Below are positions 1 through 5,015 of a stretch of DNA of 9,827 nt, piece by piece. Under the pieces are notes generated by a model that saw nothing but the letters and a program-made list of their open reading frames with translations, ran no database searches and had not been told where the DNA came from. Both the position numbers and the translations under genes were made by a program. Source of the DNA: Euzebyaceae bacterium (GTDB lineage Bacteria > Actinomycetota > Nitriliruptoria > Euzebyales > Egibacteraceae); assembly GCA_013696915.1 (NCBI GenBank), contig JACCXR010000120.1, positions 1-9,827 on the forward strand, written 5' to 3'. Position 1 is the stretch's first letter. Every line of letters begins with the position of its first letter.

Positions 1-87
1 CGCCGGTAGGGGGACCGGCGCCGGCGGCGGAGGCAGTGGGTCTGCGGCGACGCGGTGGTCGAGCGGGGCGTAGATCCGGTCGGTCAT
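1..87 (-). CDS. N-terminal fragment of an unidentified protein (runs off the window)
   Basis: An ATG on the minus strand at 87-85 is preceded by a perfect AGGAGG ribosome binding site (complement of 93-98) with a 5-nt spacer. From there 29 codons stay open to the window edge. The peptide begins MTDRIYAPLDHRVAAD and then becomes proline/alanine-rich (run of prolines near residues 19-24), which suggests a flexible N-terminal tail. The gene is divergent from the response regulator at 216, with 128 bp between the starts. I do not recognise a family from so short a piece. The strong Shine-Dalgarno is the main argument that this is a real start. Confidence 0.6.
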   Translation of the reverse strand, partial: MTDRIYAPLDHRVAADPLPPPPAPVPLPA

Positions 88-215
88 CGGGGCCTCCTGG
101 CAGCGCGCCGTACAGCGGCGGTGCCCATGGGTGGTGCAGACTCGTCGCGCCACGGTAGGGAGCGTGTGCCAAGAGGATCCCCGCCCCGCGTCAAGTTCAC
201 GTAAAGGTTGCCCGC
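88..215. promoter_or_regulatory. Divergent intergenic region upstream of the two-component operon
   Basis: This 128-bp stretch separates two divergent starts. It holds the AGGAGG site for the minus gene (93-98) and an AAAGG ribosome binding site for the response regulator (203-207, 8-nt spacer before the ATG at 216). The segment 193-209 has AAGTT and AAGGTT half-sites 11 bp apart. This is the spacing of OmpR/PhoB direct repeats, so autoregulation by the adjacent regulator is conceivable, but the match is weak. An 8-bp palindrome CCCATGGG lies at 124-131. I see no convincing -35/-10 pair for either gene. Confidence 0.4.
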
Positions 216-914
216 ATGACCGCCACCGAGCAGCCGCGCAAGGTGCTGCTCGTCGAGGACGACGACGGCATCGCCACGCCACTGGCGGCCGCCCTGCGGG
301 GCGACGGCCACGACGTGCTGCGGGTCGCGACCGGCCGCGACGCCCTGGCGCGGGCGGCGGAGGGGGTGGCCGCGGTCGTGCTCGACCTCGGCCTCCCCGA
401 TCTCGACGGCGTGGAGGTGTGCCGGCGGCTGCGGTCGGTCGCGCCGGACGTCCCGGTCCTGATGCTGACCGCTCGCACGTCCGAGGCGGACGTCGTCGTC
501 GGCCTCGACGCGGGCGCCGACGACTACGTCACGAAGCCGTTCCGGCTGGCGGAGCTCCTGGCCCGGCTGCGGGCGCTGCTGCGGCGTGCGGGACCGGAGG
601 CGGAGCAGGGGGCGCAGGTCCTGCAGGTCCAGGACGTGCGTGTCGATGTCGGCGCGCGCCGGTCGTGGCGGGGTCCCGACCAGTTGGAGCTCGCCCCGAA
701 GGAATTTGACCTGCTGACCCTGCTGATGCGCCACGCCGGGACGGTCGTGTCGCGGGAGCGGATCATGGAACAGGTGTGGGACACGAACTGGTTCGGATCG
801 ACGAAGACGCTCGACATGCACGTCTCCTGGCTGCGCCGCAAGCTCGGCGACGACGCCTCCGCGCCGCGCTACATCACGACGGTGCGCGGCGTGGGGCTGC
901 GGTTCGAGCGCTAG
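216..914 (+). CDS. OmpR/PhoB-family response regulator
   Basis: The 232-residue length is typical of the OmpR family. The receiver domain (about residues 8-122) has the acidic cluster E14-D17, the phosphoacceptor D57 in VVLDLGLPDLDG, T85 in MLTAR and K107 in YVTKPF, so the full phosphorylation set is present. The winged-helix DNA-binding domain (about 135-232) has the usual LAPKEFDLLTLL and VSWLRRKLG segments and ends in the winged hairpin YITTVRGVGLRF. The protein should be phosphorylated by the histidine kinase encoded immediately downstream, then bind direct-repeat operators and change transcription. The ATG at 216 is chosen because it starts just before the receiver fold and has an AAAGG site at 203-207. 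The stop codon TAG is directly followed by the ATG of the kinase gene, implying one transcript and coupled translation. The regulon and stimulus cannot be read from the sequence. Confidence 0.95.
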   Translation: MTATEQPRKVLLVEDDDGIATPLAAALRGDGHDVLRVATGRDALARAAEGVAAVVLDLGLPDLDGVEVCRRLRSVAPDVPVLMLTARTSEADVVVGLDAGADDYVTKPFRLAELLARLRALLRRAGPEAEQGAQVLQVQDVRVDVGARRSWRGPDQLELAPKEFDLLTLLMRHAGTVVSRERIMEQVWDTNWFGSTKTLDMHVSWLRRKLGDDASAPRYITTVRGVGLRFER

Positions 915-2342
915 ATGCGGCGGCGGCTGCTCCTGTCGACGCTGGCGGCGGCCGTGACCGGCATCGTTCTGCTCGGGCTGCCACTCGCCGTGGCCGTCCG
1001 CGGTCTGCTGCGCCAGCAGGCGCTCGACGCCCTCCAGCGGGAGGCGGAACAGGTGCAGGTGCTGCTGAACGAACAGGCGGTCTCGCCGGCCGAGCAGGCG
1101 GCCCTGCTCCAGAGCCTCGCCGTCGGGAGGGACCTCCGCCTGACGCTGCTCGACGCGCGCGGCGGCCGCGGGGTCGTCATCGACACCGGGTCGCCGCCCG
1201 CCGTGCCGCAGACCCTCGACGCCGACGTCCGTCGGGCGCTGTCCGGGCAGGTCGGCCGCGCCTGGGCCGACGGCGTGCTCGCCGTCGCCGTGCCGGTCCG
1301 GGCGGGCGGCGCGACCCAGGTCCTCCGGGCGGTGCGCGACGACCGGGTGCTCGCGCACCAGACGAAGCAGGCGCTGCTCGCCATCGCGGGCCTCGCCGTC
1401 ACCGCCCTCGGCGTCGCCGCGTCGATCGCGTTCTGGCAGGCCGGGCGGCTCGCGCAGCCGCTCGAGTCGCTGGCGGGCGCCGCGCGCCGGCTGGGGGACG
1501 GCGACTTCACCGCCCGCGCGCCGCGCAGCGGCCTCCCCGAGGCCGACGACGTCGCCGCGGCGCTGGACGTCACCGCGGCCCGGCTCGGTGCGATGCTCGA
1601 GCGCAGCCGGTCGTTCGGCGCGGATGCGTCCCACCAGCTCCGCACGCCGCTCACCGCCCTGCGCCTGGACCTCGAGGCGCTCGAGGCGGCCGGCGCGGAC
1701 GCGCAGCTCGTCCGGGCGGCGACCGTCGAGGCCGACCGGCTCGAGGCGACGATCGGAGAACTGCTCGCACTGGCCGAGCCGCCCGCCGGCGACGAGCTGC
1801 TTGACCTCGGCGAACTCGCGGCCACGCGCATCGACGCCTGGCAGGCCCTCGCCCGCGCCCAGGGCCGGCGTGTCGTCGTCCAGGCCGCCCCGGTGCCGCC
1901 GGTCCGCGCCAGGGCGGCCGCCCTGGGACAGTGCCTCCAGGTGCTGCTCGACAACGCCCTGGAGCACGGCGCCGGGACGATCACGGTCACCGTCCAGGCG
2001 GTGTCCGCATCCTCATGGCGGTCGCTGCGCGACCGCCACCACCGAGGTCATGAGAATCGCCTCGGACGAGCCTCGGCGATTCACGTCTCAGCGGGCGCAG
2101 GCCGCGACCTCGGCTGGGTGCGGCTGTGCGTGGCCGACGAGGGCCGGGGCGTCGCGCCCGAGCAGGCGACGGAACTGCTCGCCGGGCACAGCGCGACGGC
2201 GGCCGGGCGCGGCCTGCCGCTGGCCCGTTCCCTGGTGGAGGCCGAGGGTGGACGCCTCACCCTCGAAAGGCCCGGAGGTTGCCCGCTGTTCTGCCTGCTC
2301 GTTCCCGCCGCGAGCGGGGAGGACGGTCACCCCGAGCCGTAG
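915..2342 (+). CDS. Membrane sensor histidine kinase with an in-frame palindromic-element insertion
   Basis: The 475-residue kinase is the partner of the preceding response regulator; its ATG abuts the regulator's stop codon. Visible order: TM1 (about 5-28), extracytoplasmic sensor (about 30-150), TM2 (about 152-174), HAMP linker (about 175-228), and a dimerisation/phosphoacceptor helix with H240 in ASHQLRTPLTAL. The HATPase_c domain has the N box (QVLLDNALEHG, 342-352), G1 box (DEGRG, 408-412) and G2 region (GRGLPLARSLVEAEGG, 431-446). A clear F box is not obvious. Between the N and G1 boxes, residues about 362-391 are encoded by a 90-bp repeat also found at 7906-7995. This adds a basic, His/Arg-rich stretch (LRDRHHRGHENR) where related kinases have a short loop between two beta strands. 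The reading frame continues normally on both sides, so the kinase is probably still active. The Ala-rich, low-identity sensor domain gives no hint of the signal. Confidence 0.93.
   Translation: MRRRLLLSTLAAAVTGIVLLGLPLAVAVRGLLRQQALDALQREAEQVQVLLNEQAVSPAEQAALLQSLAVGRDLRLTLLDARGGRGVVIDTGSPPAVPQTLDADVRRALSGQVGRAWADGVLAVAVPVRAGGATQVLRAVRDDRVLAHQTKQALLAIAGLAVTALGVAASIAFWQAGRLAQPLESLAGAARRLGDGDFTARAPRSGLPEADDVAAALDVTAARLGAMLERSRSFGADASHQLRTPLTALRLDLEALEAAGADAQLVRAATVEADRLEATIGELLALAEPPAGDELLDLGELAATRIDAWQALARAQGRRVVVQAAPVPPVRARAAALGQCLQVLLDNALEHGAGTITVTVQAVSASSWRSLRDRHHRGHENRLGRASAIHVSAGAGRDLGWVRLCVADEGRGVAPEQATELLAGHSATAAGRGLPLARSLVEAEGGRLTLERPGGCPLFCLLVPAASGEDGHPEP
1999..2088 (+). repeat. Copy 1 of a 90-bp double-hairpin repeat, inside the kinase gene
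   Basis: Aligned with 7906-7995, this copy differs at 7 of 90 positions, only 3 of them in the 75-bp core 2014-2088. All three core differences are G here and A in the other copy (2018, 2047, 2085). Two inverted repeats are visible. Hairpin 1 (2018-2036) has a perfect 8-bp stem GCGGTCGC/GCGACCGC around TGC. Hairpin 2 (2054-2082) has an 8-bp stem GAATCGCC/GGCGATTC around 13 nt, and the stem extends outwards past one A-A mismatch. Similarity fades on both sides. The length is a multiple of three and the frame used by the kinase has no stop, so the element is translated as about 30 residues. The family is not one I can name. Confidence 0.88.
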
Positions 2343-2382
2343 CGCGCCGGTCGGCCGGCGGGACCCGGGGGACGCCGAGCCC

Positions 2383-2388
2383 TACACT
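2383..2388 (+). promoter_or_regulatory. Candidate -10 box (TACACT) of a leaderless transcript
   Basis: TACACT matches the actinobacterial TANNNT -10 pattern and lies 8 nt before the ATG at 2397. Transcription would therefore start at or next to the A of the start codon. No Shine-Dalgarno is visible in the 54 bp between the kinase stop and this ATG, which fits a leaderless mRNA. No -35 match was seen. Confidence 0.45.
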
Positions 2389-2396
2389 CGCCCGCG

Positions 2397-3074
2397 ATGG
2401 CGGCGACGGCACGGGGCAGGGTGATCGCCGCTGGCGCGGCGGTCGCCGCGTTGCTGGCCGGGGGGTGCCAGCCCGCGGGCGACGCGAGCCCCGCGGGTTC
2501 CGAGACCGTCCCGGCTGCCGCCCCGGACGACCCCCGTGGTCGGCCCAGGACCGACTTCCCGGCGACGCTGGCGGAGCTCTCCAGACTCGGCGGGATGACC
2601 GCCGCGGAGTGGCAGGAGGATCCGCGCCTCGCGGACGCCGCCGTGGAGCTCGCGCCGGACGGCGCCTGGGCGAGCGCCCGGCTCACCTATCTGGCGGCCG
2701 ACGCCGACCGGTTCCTGACCCTCCGGATGGAGCCGGGGTCGACGAGCCAGCAGCGGCCGACCCTCGGCGGTCTCGGCCTGACCGCCGTCGGCGGTGAGGC
2801 GCTGGAGGCCGTGCCGCCGCTGCCCGAGGACGCGCTCGAGCCTGTGGACCTCGCCGCCGCGGCCGCGGCGGTGCTCGAGCGCTGCGGCGCGTCCGGGCCG
2901 GTCACCGCGGTGCTGTACGCCACCGGCGCGCCGGCGATCTGGGACGGCCAGTCCTGGACGGTGGACCCGCAGTGGCGGGCCACGGTCGCCACGGGCTCGG
3001 GCGGGGCGGCGGTCGATCCCCGCACCGGCGCCGCCGCGCTGGACGACCCCTGCCTCGAGCCCCTGCCGGAGTGA
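2397..3074 (+). CDS. Predicted secreted lipoprotein of unknown function
   Basis: This 225-residue protein starts with a short charged segment and a hydrophobic core ending in LLAGGC. It is a type II signal peptide with the lipidated Cys at residue 24; alanine at -3 is a tolerated but less usual lipobox residue. A proline/glycine/alanine-rich linker (about 25-45) follows, then an acidic alpha/beta-looking region rich in short Ala/Glu/Asp stretches. The mature protein should sit on the outer face of the membrane. A conserved domain is not recognisable by eye. The gene follows the two-component operon on the same strand with 54 bp between, and it has its own candidate leaderless promoter. It could be an accessory of the sensor kinase or an independent gene. 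The start is fixed by the signal peptide and the -10 box. Confidence 0.8.
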   Translation: MAATARGRVIAAGAAVAALLAGGCQPAGDASPAGSETVPAAAPDDPRGRPRTDFPATLAELSRLGGMTAAEWQEDPRLADAAVELAPDGAWASARLTYLAADADRFLTLRMEPGSTSQQRPTLGGLGLTAVGGEALEAVPPLPEDALEPVDLAAAAAAVLERCGASGPVTAVLYATGAPAIWDGQSWTVDPQWRATVATGSGGAAVDPRTGAAALDDPCLEPLPE

Positions 3075-3166
3075 CCCCGCCGCGCCCCACGGCAGTGACC
3101 CGCCGCACTGACCCGGCCGCAGCGACCCCCCCCCGCCGGCGGCGGCCGACCGCGGTCCGCGGGGAG
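3075..3166. terminator. Convergent intergenic region with palindromes; possible bidirectional terminator
   Basis: This 92-bp gap separates the stop codons of the lipoprotein gene (plus) and the reductase gene (minus). It contains the perfect palindromes CCGCCGGCGG (3133-3142) and GACCGCGGTC (3148-3157), either of which could fold in RNA from both strands. No U-tract is present, which is common for GC-rich actinobacterial terminators. It also carries an imperfect 12-13-bp repeat containing TGACCC (3096-3101 and 3109-3114, with a degenerate third unit near 3122). Confidence 0.35.
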
Positions 3167-4516
3167 CTACCGCAGGCGGGACCAGGCGCGGAGATCGTCG
3201 GAGAAGCGGGCGCGCTTGTCGGGGTCCCGGACGCCCTGGCCCTCCTCCGAGGCGTTCACGAGGACACCCAGCTTGCCGGTGTGGGCGTTGGTGTGCATCG
3301 CCCATGCGGCGTCCGCGACGGCGTCGAGGGCGTAGGTGCGCGTGAGGATGGGATGGATCATGCCGCGGTCCACGAGCCGGTTCGCCTCCCACGCCTCACG
3401 GTAGTTCGCGAAATGCGACCCGACGACCCGTTTGAGGTTCATCCACAGGTAGCGGTTGTCGTAGCTGTGCATGTACCCGGAGGTCGAGGCGCAGGTCACC
3501 ACCGTGCCGCCGCGCCGCACCACGAACACACTGGCGCCGAAGGTCTGGCGGCCCGGGTGCTCGAACACGATGTCGGGATCCTCCCCGCCGGTGAGCTCGC
3601 GGATCCTGGACCCGAAGCGGCGCCACTCCGAGGGCTGCTGCTCGCCGTCGGCCCAGAACTCATAGCCCTCGGCGGCCCGGTCGATCACCAGGTCGACGCC
3701 GAGGGAGCGCAGGAGCGCGACCTTCTCCTCGGACGACACCACGCAGACCGGGATGCCGCCGCCGTTGCGGACGAGCTGCACGGCGAAGCCGCCAAGCCCG
3801 CCCGTGGCGCCCCAGACGAGGACGATGTCACCCTGCTTCATGCGGGCGGCGTTGCGGCCGACGAGCATCCGATAGCTCGTCGCGAGCGTCAGCGACAGGC
3901 AGGCGGCCTCCTCCCACGACAGGTGGGTCGGCATCGGCATCAGCTGGTTCGCCTTCACCATGCTGAGCTCGGCCAGCGCTCCGAAGTTCGTCTCGAAGCC
4001 CCAGATCCGCTGGCGGTCGTCGATCATCGAGTCGTCGTGACCGTGCGGGCCCTCGACGTCGACGTAGTTGCAGTGCACCGTCACCCGGTCACCGGGGCGC
4101 CAGCGGGTCACCCCGGGTCCGACCCGCACGACCACCCCGGCGGCGTCGGAGCCGACGACGTGGTGGTCGAGGTCGTGGCGGGCGCCGGCCGCGGACTCGG
4201 CGGCGAAGCGCTCGAGGAAGCGGTGCGTGGGGACCGGCTCGAAGATCGACGTCCAGACCGTGTTGAAATTGAGCGCCGACGCCATCGGGGCGATCAGCAC
4301 CTCGTTCGGCCCCAGCGGCGGGATGGGGACCTCCTCCACGTGGAGCGACTCGCGCGGGTCCTTCTCCTCGGAGGGCCGGTCACGGAACATCTCGGCGTCG
4401 GCCCGGCGGACGACCGCCGCGCGCATGGAGTGGGGCAGCGGCGCCCCGGCGATCGCTGCGGGCGCCGCGGCGGGGTCCAGCGCCAGCTCGAGTAGGTGCC
4501 GCAACGTGTCCGCCAT
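3167..4516 (-). CDS. ccr: Crotonyl-CoA carboxylase/reductase
   Basis: This 449-residue medium-chain dehydrogenase/reductase catalyses NADPH-dependent reductive carboxylation of crotonyl-CoA with CO2 to (2S)-ethylmalonyl-CoA. It is the key step of the ethylmalonyl-CoA pathway for acetyl-CoA assimilation and also a source of polyketide extender units. Family hallmarks are the N-terminal MADTLRHLLEL, ALNFNTVW (81-88), WGFETNFGAL (172-181), ATSYRMLVG (212-220), the nucleotide-binding VWGATGGLGGFAVQLV (234-249) and VGSHFANYREAWEANRL (365-381). The residues described as forming the CO2 pocket in Kitasatospora setae Ccr are conserved: the Asn in ALNFN, F174-E175 and H368. Carboxylation, rather than plain reduction, is therefore expected. 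The start at 4516 is chosen because family members begin MADTL; a 63-residue upstream extension in frame is low-complexity and un-Ccr-like. The Shine-Dalgarno is weak (purine-rich AAAGAGAAG). No other ethylmalonyl-CoA pathway gene is in the window. Confidence 0.96.
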   Translation of the reverse strand: MADTLRHLLELALDPAAAPAAIAGAPLPHSMRAAVVRRADAEMFRDRPSEEKDPRESLHVEEVPIPPLGPNEVLIAPMASALNFNTVWTSIFEPVPTHRFLERFAAESAAGARHDLDHHVVGSDAAGVVVRVGPGVTRWRPGDRVTVHCNYVDVEGPHGHDDSMIDDRQRIWGFETNFGALAELSMVKANQLMPMPTHLSWEEAACLSLTLATSYRMLVGRNAARMKQGDIVLVWGATGGLGGFAVQLVRNGGGIPVCVVSSEEKVALLRSLGVDLVIDRAAEGYEFWADGEQQPSEWRRFGSRIRELTGGEDPDIVFEHPGRQTFGASVFVVRRGGTVVTCASTSGYMHSYDNRYLWMNLKRVVGSHFANYREAWEANRLVDRGMIHPILTRTYALDAVADAAWAMHTNAHTGKLGVLVNASEEGQGVRDPDKRARFSDDLRAWSRLR

Positions 4517-4700
4517 CGCTTCTCTTTCGCCGCCGTCCGGGGGTCGGTGGCGGAGGCTACTTGGCCGGCCCACGGGTACGCGAGCCGCGGTCCACACACG
4601 CGGCCCGGGACGGCAAACGGCCCCCGGTGAGGTCCCGATTCCGCCTCCCCTTCCCCTTGGGAGACGGGCCCGGTGGTCGCCGAGGGCCGCTTGAGCGCGG
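4517..4700 (-). promoter_or_regulatory. Long, potentially structured 5' leader of ccr
   Basis: If the promoter at 4701-4730 is used, the ccr mRNA has a leader of roughly 175-180 nt. Read on the minus strand it contains an 8-bp stem CGUCUCCC/GGGAGGCG (one G-U pair) with the loop AAGGGGAAG (complement of 4642-4666). A second stem, CGGGAC/GUCCCG (complement of 4606-4637), encloses a small GGC/GCC hairpin. I could not match it to a known riboswitch class; a cobalamin element was considered because the pathway uses B12 mutases, but the B12 box is not convincing. In such GC-rich DNA some pairing is expected by chance. A nearer TANNNT box (TAGCCT, complement of 4554-4559) might give a shorter leader instead. 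Confidence 0.35.
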
Positions 4701-4730
4701 ACCATAGGCGCCGCCGGCCCGCATCGTCAA
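4701..4730 (-). promoter_or_regulatory. Candidate sigma-70-type promoter for ccr
   Basis: On the minus strand TTGACG (complement of 4725-4730) is followed after 18 bp by TATGGT (complement of 4701-4706). This is the best -35/-10 pair I found in the window. It points towards ccr and predicts a start of transcription near 4694. It lies right beside the DnaA-box-like cluster (first 9-mer at 4736), so a protein bound there could affect it. Confidence 0.55.
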
Positions 4731-4735
4731 CCGCC

Positions 4736-4885
4736 CGTGCACAACGAGTATCCACACCCTGTGGAAAGGCCTGTGAACTCCTGCGAAAACTCTCTGCGCA
4801 GCCGTCGCCACTGTTGACAACCGGCGGGGGCGGAATGCATTTCAGGCCTCTGGCCTGCGGAAACGAGGCCACGACTTGTGGATTT
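4736..4885. other. Cluster of DnaA-box-like 9-mers
   Basis: Four 9-mers lie at 4736-4744, 4748-4756, 4760-4768 and 4772-4780, their starts exactly 12 bp apart. Written in box orientation they read TTGTGCACG (minus), GTATCCACA (plus), CTTTCCACA (minus) and GAGTTCACA (minus). The consensus is TTATCCACA or, in high-GC actinobacteria, TTGTCCACA. Two more are TTGTCAACA (minus, 4812-4820) and AAATCCACA (minus, 4877-4885). The stretch is locally less GC-rich than its surroundings and lies in a gene-free region. It could be a replication origin, a DnaA-titrating or regulatory site, or an unrelated repressor array. No dnaA, dnaN, rpmH, parA or gyrB is in the window, which argues against the classical oriC setting. 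Confidence 0.45.
4843..4857. other. Short perfect inverted repeat
   Basis: CAGGCC and GGCCTG flank TCT, giving a 6-bp stem with a 3-nt loop. It lies in the gene-free region between two DnaA-box-like sites. Its role is unknown, and it is short enough to be chance. Confidence 0.3.
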
Positions 4886-4938
4886 GGCGGTTGCTTCGAG
4901 CCCGTGCCTACTCGTGCGCTTGCCGGACGCCAGGTGTG

Positions 4939-4967
4939 GGGTCACCTCTGGGGACACAGGGTGACCC
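4939..4967 (-). terminator. Strong hairpin, likely terminator of the zincin-like gene
   Basis: GGGTCACC (4939-4946) and GGTGACCC (4960-4967) form a perfect 8-bp stem. After one bulged T the stem continues with CTG/CAG around the loop GGGACA. It begins about 48 nt beyond the stop codon of the minus-strand gene ending at 5016, where a terminator is expected. There is no U-tract, so factor-independent termination is uncertain. The dyad could instead be a protein-binding site linked to the neighbouring DnaA-box-like cluster. Confidence 0.4.
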
Positions 4968-5015
4968 TCAACCTCAGCATGAGAGAAGTTTTGGAGTCCT
5001 GCAAACGGACCGGGC

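Noticed and set aside
84..1967. A 627-codon open frame on the minus strand opposite the two-component genes
   Set aside because: It is a GC-rich antisense shadow. Its Arg/Gly/Pro-rich translation has no family features, while the plus strand encodes clear receiver, winged-helix and kinase domains.
1999..2088. The repeat as a sign that the kinase is a pseudogene
   Set aside because: The frame is intact through the element, the G1 and G2 boxes follow in the same frame, and the protein ends at a normal length.
2972..4495. A 507-codon plus-strand open frame across the ccr gene
   Set aside because: The minus strand encodes an unmistakable crotonyl-CoA carboxylase/reductase; the plus frame is a His/Arg/Asp-rich mirror of it.
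4600..4670. A cobalamin riboswitch in the ccr leader
   Set aside because: The GGCGGAAUCGGGACC-like stretch resembles a B12 box only loosely and the other conserved cobalamin elements are not seen.
4517..4705. A 63-residue N-terminal extension of Ccr from the ATG at 4705
   Set aside because: The family begins with MADTL; the extension is low-complexity and lies at the predicted promoter.
4814..4842. A perfect TTGACA (4814-4819) as a plus-strand promoter
   Set aside because: The best -10 at 16-17 bp (TGCATT) is poor and no plus-strand gene follows; the hexamer is more simply part of a DnaA-box-like site.
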